62,333 bases of DNA. Origin: Pseudomonas sp. GTDB lineage: Bacteria; Pseudomonadota; Gammaproteobacteria; Pseudomonadales; Pseudomonadaceae. How positions within the stretch are numbered: the stretch's first letter is position 1; each line of letters starts with the position of its first letter. Location of the stretch: contig JAUSOF010000018.1 of assembly GCA_030656145.1 (NCBI GenBank), positions 1 through 62,333 on the forward strand, read 5' to 3'. Below the pieces are notes generated by a model that worked only from the letters and a program-made list of their open reading frames with translations, was not told the origin of the DNA and did not search any database. Made by a program: the position numbers and the translations under genes. Below, piece by piece: positions 43,638 through 51,965 of the stretch.

Positions 43638-46475
43638 ATGAGTCGTTTGCCTCACGCCACAAGCGCCCATCCCGATTCGGCGGCAATGGCGCAGCGACTG
43701 CTACGGATCGTGCGGCAGACGGTGGCCGAGTTGCGCCCCGATGCGGCGCAGGACACGCCCGTCAGCCTGCACAGCGTACTCGACAGCGACCTGGGGTTGG
43801 ACAGCCTGGCCCGGGTCGAGCTGTGGTCGCGGGTCGAGCGCGAGTTTGGTGTGCGTTTACCTGAGGCGCTGTTTGCGGCCGCGGAAACCCTGGGCGATTT
43901 GCTTGAAGCGCTGCTGGCATGCGCCCCTGCAGTCGGGACGACCCCGCGTGACAGCGTCGAGCGCGTGCTCGCCGGCCCGCAGGAACGGCTCCGGCCGGAC
44001 GCCGCGCAGACCCTGATCGAGGTGCTCGACTGGCATGTGCAGCAGCATCCGCAGCGTATTCATGTGCGCCTGCTGGGCGATAGTGATGAACCCGAAGACC
44101 TCAGCTACCTGGCCCTGCAGCAGGGCGCCCGGGCGGTTGCCTGCGGCTTGCAGCAACGCGGTCTGCGCGCCGGGCGGCGGGTAGCGCTGATGCTGCCGAC
44201 CGGCCGCGATTTCCTCTTCGCTTTCTTCGGCATCCTCCTCGCGGGCGGTGTGCCGGTACCGATTTATCCGCCTGTACGCCTGTCGCAGATCGAGGAGCAC
44301 CTGCGCCGCCAGGCCGGCATTCTGGCTAACGCCGAGGCGACGATGCTGATCACCGTGAGCGAAGCAAAGTTGCTCGCCCGACTGCTCAAGTCGCAAGTAC
44401 CAAGCTTGCACGAGATCGCCAGCGTGGCCGAGTTATCTGCCGTCCCCGGCACCTTTCTGGCGATCACCCGGCAGGCTGGGGATCTGGCCTTCCTGCAGTA
44501 CACCTCGGGCAGTACCGGCCAGCCCAAGGGTGTGATGATCAGCCACGCCAACCTGCTGGCCAACATGCGGGCGATGGGCACGGCGCTGCACGTCAGTGCC
44601 GACGATGTGTTCGTCAGCTGGCTGCCGATGTACCACGATATGGGGCTGATCGGTGCCTGGCTCGGCAGTCTGTATTACGGGTTTGTCCTGGTGCTGATGT
44701 CGCCGCTGGCCTTTCTCGCCCGCCCCGTACGCTGGCTGCAGACCATTCACCGCTATCGGGGCACGCTGTCGGCGGCGCCGAATTTCGCCTACGAGCTGTG
44801 TCTGAGCAAGCTCGCTGACAGCGAGCTTCAGGGCCTCGACCTGAGCAGTTGGCGCCTGGCCTGCAATGGCGCCGAGCCAGTCAGCCCGCACACCCTGCAA
44901 GGCTTCGCCGAGCGCTTCGGCCGCTATGGGTTGCAGCCAGGTGCGTTGGCCCCGGTTTATGGCCTGGCCGAGGCGACCCTGGGTGTGGCCTTCCCGCCTG
45001 TGGGCCGTGGGCCGCTGATTGACTGGGTTCAGCGTGAGCCGTTCCAGGCCCAGGGCAAGGCCTTGTGCGCCGAGCCGGGAAGTGTCGATGCGCTGCGGTT
45101 CGTCAGCTGCGGGCGGCCGCTGCCAGGGCATCAGGTGCGGATCGTCGATGATCACGACATCGAGCTGCCCGAGCGTACCGAGGGTCACCTGCAATTCAAG
45201 GGGCCATCGACCAGCAGCGGCTATTTCCATAACCCGCAGGAGAGCCTGCGGGTGCGCCATGGTGAATGGCTCGACTCGCTGGATCTGGCCTACATGGCCG
45301 CTGGCGAGGTCTACCTCAGTGGGCGGGCCAAGGACCTGATCATTCGCGGTGGGCGCAATATCTACCCCTATGACCTGGAAGCCGCGGTCGGCAACGTGCC
45401 GGGTCTGCGCAAGGGTTGCGTCGCGGTGTTCGGCAGCGGCGACCCGGCCAGCGCCAGCGAGCGCCTGGTGGTGCTGGCCGAGACCAGCGAGAAGGACGCT
45501 CGCACGCGGCAACGCCTGCAGCAGCAAATCCGCCGGGTGGCCACCGACCTTACCGGGGTGCCGCCGGACGATATCGTCCTGGCGCCGCCGCACAGCGTGC
45601 TGAAAACCTCCAGCGGCAAGATTCGCCGCGCCGCCAGTCGTGAGCTGTATGAGCGCGGCGAGGTGGGGCGGCCAGGGCGTCCGGTGTGGCGGCAACTGCT
45701 GCGCCTGTTGCAATCGGCGGCGCGCGCGCAACTCGGTCGCGGCTGGCAGAGCATTCTTGCGCTGTGCTATGCCGGGTATTTCTGGGCCTTGCTCGGTGTA
45801 CTGGGCAGCCTGACGTGGGCGGCCGTGGTCGTGCTGCCGCAGCAAACCTGGCGGCGCCGTTTTACCAAGGCCGCGGCGCGCCTGTTCCTGCGTCTGGCGG
45901 GCATCCCGCTGCAGGTCGAAGGCCTGGACAGGCTGCGCCAGCAGGCGGTGCGCGTGCTGGTCGCCAACCATGCCAGCTACCTGGATGGCGTGCTGCTCTG
46001 CGCGGCGTTGCCGCCCGAGTTCAGCTTCGTCGCCAAACGTGAGCTGGGCGAACAACGTATTGCCGGGCCCTTCCTGCGTAAGCTCGGCACCTGCTTCGTC
46101 GAGCGCTTCGACCTGCAGCGCAGTGCCGACGACGCTGAACGCCTGGCGCACGCGTTGCAGGCCGGGCAGTCGCTGGTGTTCTTTCCCGAAGGTACGCTGA
46201 CCCGCGAGCCGGGCTTGCTGCCATTTCGCATGGGCGCCTTCGTCCTGGCCGCGCGCGCCGCTGTGCCGCTAATACCGGTGGCCATCGGCGGCTCGCGCAT
46301 GGTGCTGCGTGGCGATCAGTGGTTCCCCCATCGTGGCGCAATCCACCTGCAGCTCTGCGCTCAACTGCTGGCGCAGGGCCCAGACTGGCTGGATGCAATC
46401 AAGCTGCGCGACAGCGCGCGAGCCGAGCTGCTGCAGCGCCTGGATGAGCCGGATCGGCAGCTGCTGACGGGGTGA
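43638..46475 (+). CDS. three-domain fusion: acyl carrier domain, fatty acyl-AMP ligase, PlsC acyltransferase
   Basis: A 945-residue protein. Residues about 15-95 are an acyl carrier domain with phosphopantetheine Ser56 in LGLDSLARVEL. About 120-680 are a fatty acyl-AMP ligase: YTSGSTGQPKGVM (288-300), FAAL-specific stretches PIYPPVRLSQIEEHLRRQAG and PVRWLQTIHRYRG with PNFAYELC, and the terminal SSGKIRRAASRELY Lys segment. After a hydrophobic stretch (about 705-740) comes a PlsC-type acyltransferase with the HX4D motif NHASYLDG (His778) and FPEGTLTREPGLLPFR. The protein could activate a free fatty acid, load it on its own carrier domain and transfer it to a glycerol-type or other acceptor at the membrane. 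E. coli Aas has the reverse domain order and no carrier domain. A GAGGGG site precedes the ATG. Confidence 0.88.
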   Translation: MSRLPHATSAHPDSAAMAQRLLRIVRQTVAELRPDAAQDTPVSLHSVLDSDLGLDSLARVELWSRVEREFGVRLPEALFAAAETLGDLLEALLACAPAVGTTPRDSVERVLAGPQERLRPDAAQTLIEVLDWHVQQHPQRIHVRLLGDSDEPEDLSYLALQQGARAVACGLQQRGLRAGRRVALMLPTGRDFLFAFFGILLAGGVPVPIYPPVRLSQIEEHLRRQAGILANAEATMLITVSEAKLLARLLKSQVPSLHEIASVAELSAVPGTFLAITRQAGDLAFLQYTSGSTGQPKGVMISHANLLANMRAMGTALHVSADDVFVSWLPMYHDMGLIGAWLGSLYYGFVLVLMSPLAFLARPVRWLQTIHRYRGTLSAAPNFAYELCLSKLADSELQGLDLSSWRLACNGAEPVSPHTLQGFAERFGRYGLQPGALAPVYGLAEATLGVAFPPVGRGPLIDWVQREPFQAQGKALCAEPGSVDALRFVSCGRPLPGHQVRIVDDHDIELPERTEGHLQFKGPSTSSGYFHNPQESLRVRHGEWLDSLDLAYMAAGEVYLSGRAKDLIIRGGRNIYPYDLEAAVGNVPGLRKGCVAVFGSGDPASASERLVVLAETSEKDARTRQRLQQQIRRVATDLTGVPPDDIVLAPPHSVLKTSSGKIRRAASRELYERGEVGRPGRPVWRQLLRLLQSAARAQLGRGWQSILALCYAGYFWALLGVLGSLTWAAVVVLPQQTWRRRFTKAAARLFLRLAGIPLQVEGLDRLRQQAVRVLVANHASYLDGVLLCAALPPEFSFVAKRELGEQRIAGPFLRKLGTCFVERFDLQRSADDAERLAHALQAGQSLVFFPEGTLTREPGLLPFRMGAFVLAARAAVPLIPVAIGGSRMVLRGDQWFPHRGAIHLQLCAQLLAQGPDWLDAIKLRDSARAELLQRLDEPDRQLLTG

Positions 46476-46496
46476 GGGGCGCGAAGGGTTCGAACC

Positions 46497-46517
46497 GTAG
46501 GGTGCGCCGTGCGCACC
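46497..46517. repeat. GTAGGGTGCGC...GTGCGCACC repeat copy
   Basis: A single copy of the palindromic family, 22 bp after the stop of the fusion gene. The second family's copy (GTCAGCTACGCGCCCCGATC) follows at 46585-46604. Confidence 0.7.
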
Positions 46518-46654
46518 GGATTGCAGACGGCGTGACGTACGACGCGCGACGCCTTTTTCATCCAGCATCGCAATTGGTGGATGGATAAAGCGTCAGCTAC
46601 GCGCCCCGATCCACCCGACGAGATCGCAGGCCTTGCAAATACACATAGGGTCTA

Positions 46655-46689
46655 TAAAAAAGCCGCTCACCTGGCTGGGTGAGCGGCTG
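46655..46689 (-). terminator. intrinsic terminator of the first glycine-zipper gene
   Basis: On the minus strand the stem AGCCGCTCAC / GTGAGCGGCT with a 9-base gap is followed by TTTTTTA. It lies 55 bp past the 46744 stop. This is a strong Rho-independent terminator. Confidence 0.85.
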
Positions 46690-46743
46690 CTGTCGTGGTC
46701 GATGACGCTGGGCCGCAGATGCGCGTGGCGCGCCTGCGACTAC

Positions 46744-47175
46744 TCAATGGTGGCGATGTTTTTTGTGTTTCTTGTGCTTTTTGCCATGGTCATGACGGCG
46801 GCCGTCGTCACGGCTGCTGCCGGAGTATTCGTTGGCCAGTGCGCCGCCGGCGGCACCGCCGAGGCCGGCGCCTATGGTCGATCCGGTGCTGCCGCCAACT
46901 TGGCCGCCAAGTACCGAGCCACCTGCTGCGCCCAGGCCACCGCCTAATGCGGCGCTGGTCTTGTTGCCGTCGCGGGCGGTAATCACCCCGCCCGCTGCGC
47001 CGCCGACCCCGGCACCAATCGCCGCGCCGGTGCTGCCACCGACCTGCTGACCGATGACGTTGCCCAGGGCGCCACCTACGCCGCTGCCGATGGCGACTTT
47101 GCCGGTGTCGCCGGCCAGGGCATAAGGCGCGGCGATAAGGCTGCTGAGCACGAACGCTACGAGAATAGTGCGCAT
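46744..47175 (-). CDS. glycine-zipper protein with His/Lys-rich tail
   Basis: A 143-residue exported protein. There is a signal peptide (MRTILVAFVLSSLIAAPYAL, cleaved near ALAGD). The body is repeated glycine zippers (IGSGVGGALGNVIGQQVGGS, then GAAIGAGVGGAAGG twice), a pattern of outer membrane glycine-zipper proteins. The C-terminus (HDHGKKHKKHKKHRHH) is rich in His and Lys and could bind metal ions. It is related to the next gene (48040-47555), so the two are paralogues from a local duplication. Function is unknown. Membrane or pore roles are suggested for glycine zippers. The terminator lies directly downstream. Confidence 0.75.
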   Translation of the reverse strand: MRTILVAFVLSSLIAAPYALAGDTGKVAIGSGVGGALGNVIGQQVGGSTGAAIGAGVGGAAGGVITARDGNKTSAALGGGLGAAGGSVLGGQVGGSTGSTIGAGLGGAAGGALANEYSGSSRDDGRRHDHGKKHKKHKKHRHH

Positions 47176-47554
47176 GGTTTGAGTCCTGCTGAATAAGGGG
47201 GCGAGCGCGTTGCAGCCACAGTGGCTTTTTGCTACACCGTGCAGATGTAGAGCGGTATGAGCGGTTTTGGTTCCCTGGCGGAGGGCGCAGTCGCTGCTGC
47301 AGCCTTGGTCAGGAAGGCAGCGCGCCGAGATTCGGCGTCGGATCCCGGTTGGTGCTGGCGCTTATGCGGGCTACGAGGGAGGGGCGTAGGGTGGGCCGGG
47401 ACGCCGGCCGCTCAGCAGCGAGACGACAGTCACCGGCTTTTGTGCCGCACCGATAAACCAATGGTGCACTGCCTGCGGCGAGTGACCCTACGGATCGTCG
47501 ATTGCTCGAGTGGGGTTAAGTGATCTTGTGTAGGCCGGGTGGCACTGCGCCCTG
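47176..47554. other. intergenic between the two glycine-zipper paralogues
   Basis: No gene is supported. The stretch holds no long repeat, and no terminator was recognised, so the second gene may be read through into the first. Confidence 0.4.
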
Positions 47555-48040
47555 CTAGTGGCGCCAGCCGTGACGGTGGTGCTTATGCTTGTGGCGCTTG
47601 CCGTGGTGGTGACGATGGCCATGGCGGCGGTCGTCACGGTAGTGGCGTCGGTCGCCTCGATAATCACGATCGTCGTTACGGCTGGCATCGCCGTAGTTAT
47701 TGCCGATGGCGCCGCCGGCACCACCGCCGAGCGCGGCGCCAATCAACCCGCCGGTGGTGCCGCCCATTTGCTGGCCGATGACGTTGCCGCCTGCTGCGCC
47801 CAGGCCACCGCCAATGGCGGCTTCGGTTTTGTTGCCGTTGCGCGCGGCAACCGAGCCGCCCGCCGCGCCGCCAACACCGGCGCCAATGGCCGCGCCAGTG
47901 CTGCCGCCAATGTGCTGGCCGACCACCGAGCCCAACACTCCGCCCAGTGCGCCGCCGACGCCAGCCTTGATGTTGTCGCCTGCCATTGCTTGTCCTGCGG
48001 CGAAGCCGAGGCTCAGTAGAAGCATCGAAATGTACTTCAT
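47555..48040 (-). CDS. glycine-zipper protein, paralogue, His-rich tail
   Basis: A 161-residue exported protein. The signal peptide is MKYISMLLLSLGFAAGQAMA, followed by GDNIKAGVGGALGGVLGSVV and zipper blocks GAAIGAGVGGAAGGSVAARN, GGGLGAAGGNVIGQQMGG. The C-terminal tail is highly His/Arg/Lys rich (GHRHHHGKRHKHKHHRHG), longer than in the neighbour. Both share a plan (zipper, D-N-K-T spacer, zipper, charged tail). The tail could bind metal (Ni, Cu or Zn) or nucleic acid. This is inferred from composition only. Confidence 0.75.
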   Translation of the reverse strand: MKYISMLLLSLGFAAGQAMAGDNIKAGVGGALGGVLGSVVGQHIGGSTGAAIGAGVGGAAGGSVAARNGNKTEAAIGGGLGAAGGNVIGQQMGGTTGGLIGAALGGGAGGAIGNNYGDASRNDDRDYRGDRRHYRDDRRHGHRHHHGKRHKHKHHRHGWRH

Positions 48041-48613
48041 GGAGAAGTTCTCTCAGTGGTTAAGACAGGGGCGATGCTGGGGGCGGTGGCGAGGCCTGGC
48101 AAGCGTCTGTCGACGAGTGGTGCGGTTAGGTAAAGGTTGTGTAAGTTGCTGTTTTAGATGGAGAACTTTTTATGGGTCGGGCGGTCATAGCTGGTTATTC
48201 CAAGGCGATCAGCGCGTTTTTGCAGGCTTTTTAACCGCTCTGTACCCGTTAACTGTGCGAGGAGATAAGCAGGGGTCGAGGCGGGCGCGTTGCCTCATGA
48301 GAACGACGGCGTCCCGGCGTTCCGGCGAACGCTATCGCGGACAAGTCCGCTGCTACCCAGTCGGGCGGTGAACCTGTGGGGGCGGACTTGTCCGCGAAGC
48401 TTTTGATGGCCATGTCCCCGTTAACTGTTACGCGGAGATAAGCCGAGTCGCGCTGGGCTTCGTCGCGTTGCTCCTCAGCGGAACGCCGCCCGGTCCAACC
48501 TGCTCGCGCGAGCCCTGTGCTGATGTATACGGCGCACTCTAGCCATTGCATGCAACACCTGGCGGGCACATAGCCTTCGCCTCAGCAGATGGCATGGCTG
48601 GCTTTTGCAGGCA
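48041..48613. repeat. intergenic with an inverted pair of CGCGGACAAGTCCGC repeats
   Basis: TCGCGGACAAGTCCGC at 48335-48350 and GCGGACTTGTCCGCGA at 48382-48397 are inverted copies, each itself nearly palindromic. A segment around 48245-48265 and 48420-48440 (GTTAACTGT..CGGAGATAAGC) is also directly repeated. No gene is supported in this stretch. Confidence 0.6.
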
Positions 48614-49702
48614 TCACAACAGGCTCTCGCGGCTCCATTGTTCCAGCGCCTGGGTCAGTGGCAGCACCTCACCGGGGCGGCTCAGGGCGTAGCCGGGCAA
48701 CTGGGCGATGCGCGCCTGGAACTCAGGGTTGTGCAGCACCTCGAGCAGGGCGCTCATGGCCGGCAGGGCCAGGCTGTCCTGGTGGCAGAGCAGGCAATAG
48801 TGCTCGCGAGCCATGGGGATAAAGGCCAGGCCGAAAAGGCGCGCCGCTGCCTCGACGCCGAAACCGACATCGGCCATGCCGCTGGCAACGTAGGCAGCTA
48901 CCGCGGCGTGGGTGTATTCCTCGTTATGGAAGCCGTCAATGTTGGCGCTGTCGATCTGCGCTTGTTGCAGCAGGCTTTCCAGCAGCATGCGCGTGCCCGA
49001 GCCTTGTTCGCGGTTGACCAGGCGTAGACCGCTGCGCTGCAGGTCGGCCACCCCGGCGATGCCTAGCGGGTTGCCGGGGGCGAGGATCAACCCCTGGGTG
49101 CGCACGACGAAGGTGATCACCCGGTGCTCGGCGCGCAGCCACGGCTGAATGCGCGCCATGCTCAGGCTGCCCAGCGGCCCGGACGGTACGTGCAGGCCCG
49201 CGAGGTCGCAATCGCGGCGTTGCAGCGAGAGCATGGCCTCGACCCCGCTGCGAAACTGCAGCTCCCACTGCCAGCGGCTGTCCTGTTCCAGCCACTCGCG
49301 CAGCGCCGCCACCGCGAAGCCATGACTGGCATGGATGCGCAGGCCGGGGCGGGTCTCCTGCAGCGCGCGATTGAGTTCCACCTCCAGCTCGCCGGCCAGG
49401 TTGTCCAGTTGCGGCGCCAGGCGCGCGCGAATCCGTTGGTCGGCGCGCAACAGTTTTTCCCCGAGACTGGTCAGGTGTGCGCCCTTGCCGCGCTGCAGCT
49501 CGATCAACGGGCTGCCGAAGAAGGCTTGCCACTTGCCCAGCAGGTTCCAGGCATGCCGGTAGGAGTAGCCGCTACGGGCGGCGGCCTCGGTCAGCTTGCC
49601 GGTATCGTGAACGTTTTGCAGCAGGCTCATGCCCTGGGGGTCGAGGCTGCTGCCATCGGTCTGGTGAAAGCGCCAGCGCGGTTGGATCTCGATGCGGATC
49701 AT
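48614..49702 (-). CDS. ModE-like HTH regulator with a periplasmic-binding-protein domain
   Basis: A 362-residue one-component regulator. Residues 1-110 are a ModE/LysR-like winged HTH (TGKLTEAAARSGYSYRHAWN and GSPLIELQRGKGAHLTSLG). The rest is a type 2 substrate-binding fold (HASHGFAVAALREWL, LVNREQGSGTRMLLESLL, GMADVGFGVEAAARLFGLAF), as in regulators that sense molybdate or related anions. There is no signal peptide, so it acts in the cytoplasm. It is divergent from fdsG with 185 bp between, so it probably controls the formate dehydrogenase operon in response to formate, molybdate or similar (inference). Confidence 0.88.
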   Translation of the reverse strand: MIRIEIQPRWRFHQTDGSSLDPQGMSLLQNVHDTGKLTEAAARSGYSYRHAWNLLGKWQAFFGSPLIELQRGKGAHLTSLGEKLLRADQRIRARLAPQLDNLAGELEVELNRALQETRPGLRIHASHGFAVAALREWLEQDSRWQWELQFRSGVEAMLSLQRRDCDLAGLHVPSGPLGSLSMARIQPWLRAEHRVITFVVRTQGLILAPGNPLGIAGVADLQRSGLRLVNREQGSGTRMLLESLLQQAQIDSANIDGFHNEEYTHAAVAAYVASGMADVGFGVEAAARLFGLAFIPMAREHYCLLCHQDSLALPAMSALLEVLHNPEFQARIAQLPGYALSRPGEVLPLTQALEQWSRESLL

Positions 49703-49887
49703 ATGTCCTCTGCTTCATATTTGATGCGGTGTAGCTGCATGTTAGCTTGGCTGTCCGTGGTTTTCATGACCTGCAAATAAGAACTCAATTTCATATGTTG
49801 TGCGCCTAAGGGGTCGCCAGTCGCTCGCCGGATAGTTTCGGTGGTTGCCAGCGGCCACTACCCCGCACAGCGGCCGGAGCCTCGAAC
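49703..49887. promoter_or_regulatory. divergent control region for the regulator and the fds operon
   Basis: TTCATAT occurs at 49714-49720 and again at 49790-49796 (same strand, 76 bp apart), with a TTTTCATGA variant at about 49761. These are candidate operator elements for the adjacent ModE-like regulator. The ribosome site for fdsG is CCGGAG at about 49873. No other control sites can be assigned. Confidence 0.4.
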
Positions 49888-50382
49888 ATGGCCAAGCTTG
49901 TCCCGCATGCCGATTTCCCGCAGTACCAGACCGTCACCCGCGAGGTGTTGGCGGCGCATCGTGACGAACCAGGCGCTCTGCTGCCTATTCTTCACGACAT
50001 TCAGGCGCGTCTTGGCGCGGTGCCGCCCGAGGTGTTGCCGATGATCGCCGAAGACCTCTGCCTGTCGCGCGCCGAAGTGCACGGTGTGGTCAGTTTCTAC
50101 CATGACTTTCGTGCCACTGCGCCGGGGCGTGTGCACCTCAAGCTGTGCCAGGCCGAGGCCTGCCAGTCGATGGGGGCCAAGGCGCTGACCGCTGAGCTGC
50201 AGGACAAACTCGGCCTGCAGTTGGGCGAGACCCGTGAAGACGGCAGCCTGACATTGGACGCGGTGTATTGCCTGGGCAACTGCGCTTGCGCCCCGAGCGC
50301 CATGCTCAACGGCGAGTTGTACGGCCGGGTCGATGTCGAGGATCTGCTGGATTTGGTAGAAGAACAGGAGGCGCGGCTATGA
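49888..50382 (+). CDS. fdsG: NAD-dependent formate dehydrogenase gamma subunit
   Basis: A 164-residue NuoE-like subunit. It carries the thioredoxin-like [2Fe-2S] domain with C-x4-C (CQAEAC) and CLGNCAC. It passes electrons from the Mo active site chain to the FMN of FdsB. It is the first gene of the operon and overlaps fdsB by 3 bp (ATGA). The start has a GGAG site at good spacing. Confidence 0.95.
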   Translation: MAKLVPHADFPQYQTVTREVLAAHRDEPGALLPILHDIQARLGAVPPEVLPMIAEDLCLSRAEVHGVVSFYHDFRATAPGRVHLKLCQAEACQSMGAKALTAELQDKLGLQLGETREDGSLTLDAVYCLGNCACAPSAMLNGELYGRVDVEDLLDLVEEQEARL

Positions 50383-51950
50383 GTTCGCCAATCACTGTTT
50401 ACGTACCGCGTGACGCCAGCGCCCTGAGTCTGGGTGCCGACAAGGTGGCCCGGGCCATCGTCGCCGAGGCCGCTGCGCGCAATATCGAGGTGCGCCTGGT
50501 GCGCAACGGTTCGCGCGGGCTGTTCTGGCTCGAGCCGCTGGTCGAGGTCGCCACCCCGGCCGGTCGCGTTGCCTATGGTCCGGTCAAGGCCCGTGACGTC
50601 GGCGGATTGTTCGACGCCGGTTTTCTCGACGGCGGCGAGCACCCGCAGGCGCTCGGCCTGACCGATGAAATCGACTACCTCAAACGCCAGGAGCGCCTGA
50701 CCTTCGCCCGCGCCGGGATCACCGATCCGCTGTCGCTGGCCGACTATATCGCCCATGACGGCTACCGTGGCCTCACGCGCGCGCTGGCAATCGGCTCAGA
50801 GGCGATCATCGCCGAGGTGCTCGACTCCGGCCTGCGCGGACGCGGTGGTGCGGCCTTCCCCACCGGCATCAAGTGGCGCACCGTGGCCGGCTGTACGGCG
50901 GCGCAGAAGTACATCGTCTGCAACGCCGATGAGGGCGACTCGGGCACCTTCTCCGACCGCATGGTGATGGAGGATGACCCCTTCGTGCTGATCGAGGGCA
51001 TGACCATCGCCGCCCTGGCCGTCGGTGCGACTGAAGGCTATATCTACCTGCGCTCGGAATACCCGCACGCCGAGGCGGCGCTCACCGCTGCCATGGCCAC
51101 CGCCTATGCCGAAGGCTACCTGGGCGACGACATTCTCGGCAGCGGCCAGCGCTTCCATCTGCACCTGCGCCGCGGCGCCGGCGCCTATGTCTGCGGTGAG
51201 GAAACCTCGCTGCTGGAAAGTCTCGAAGGCAAGCGCGGCGAAGTGCGGCCCAAGCCGCCGTTGCCGGCGATCGAGGGCCTGTTCGGCATGCCCACGGTTA
51301 TCAACAACGTGATCTCGCTGGCCTCGGTGCCGATCATTCTCGACAAGGGCGGCGCCTACTACCGCGACTTCGGCATGGGCCGTTCGCTCGGCACCCTGCC
51401 GATCCAGCTGACCGGCAACATCGCCCGCGGCGGCCTGATCGAGAAAGCCTTCGGTATTACCCTGCGCGAGCTGCTTTACGACTACGGCGGCGGCTCGGCC
51501 ACGGGCCGGCCGATCCGTGCGGTACAGGTCGGTGGCCCGCTCGGTGCCTACCTGCCGGAATCGCAATTCGACACGCCGCTGGATTACGAGGCTTTCGCCG
51601 CACTGGGTGCGGTGCTTGGCCACGGCGGCATAGTGGTGTTCGACGACACCGTCGACCTGGCGCATATGGCGCGCTACGCCATGGAGTTCTGCGCGATCGA
51701 ATCCTGCGGCAAGTGCACGCCCTGCCGGATCGGCTCGACCCGTGGCGAGGAGTTGCTCGAACAGATCATCGTCGCCCGTTCCGAAGGCCCGCAGCCGGGT
51801 CGCATCGAACTGCTCAAGAGCCTGTGCGACACCATGCTCGGCGGCTCGCTGTGCGCCCTCGGCGGCATGACGCCTTACCCGGTGCTGAGCGCCCTCAATC
51901 ACTTTCCCGAAGACTTCGGCATGTCGAAAGACAGCGCCGCAGCCCGCTGA
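50379..51950 (+). CDS. fdsB: NAD-dependent formate dehydrogenase beta subunit
   Basis: A 523-residue NuoF-like subunit carrying FMN and NAD binding plus one [4Fe-4S] cluster. Visible: GLRGRGGAAFPTGIKW (FMN/NADH glycine-rich motif), YVCGEETSLLES, and the cluster Cys in ESCGKCTPCRIGSTRG. The N-terminal about 120 residues are the NuoE/F fusion type seen in soluble NAD-dependent formate dehydrogenases. It transfers electrons to NAD. It starts at the ATG of the ATGA overlap with fdsG. Confidence 0.96.
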   Translation: MSSPITVYVPRDASALSLGADKVARAIVAEAAARNIEVRLVRNGSRGLFWLEPLVEVATPAGRVAYGPVKARDVGGLFDAGFLDGGEHPQALGLTDEIDYLKRQERLTFARAGITDPLSLADYIAHDGYRGLTRALAIGSEAIIAEVLDSGLRGRGGAAFPTGIKWRTVAGCTAAQKYIVCNADEGDSGTFSDRMVMEDDPFVLIEGMTIAALAVGATEGYIYLRSEYPHAEAALTAAMATAYAEGYLGDDILGSGQRFHLHLRRGAGAYVCGEETSLLESLEGKRGEVRPKPPLPAIEGLFGMPTVINNVISLASVPIILDKGGAYYRDFGMGRSLGTLPIQLTGNIARGGLIEKAFGITLRELLYDYGGGSATGRPIRAVQVGGPLGAYLPESQFDTPLDYEAFAALGAVLGHGGIVVFDDTVDLAHMARYAMEFCAIESCGKCTPCRIGSTRGEELLEQIIVARSEGPQPGRIELLKSLCDTMLGGSLCALGGMTPYPVLSALNHFPEDFGMSKDSAAAR

Positions 51951-51965
51951 ACCGGAGACACCGAC

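Noticed and set aside
44433..46151. A 572-residue antisense frame to the ACP-FAAL-PlsC gene
   Set aside because: No motif and high Gln/His/Arg content; shadow of the real gene.
46484..46500. GGTTCGAA stretch as a tRNA T-loop
   Set aside because: No acceptor or anticodon arms around it; it borders a dispersed repeat.
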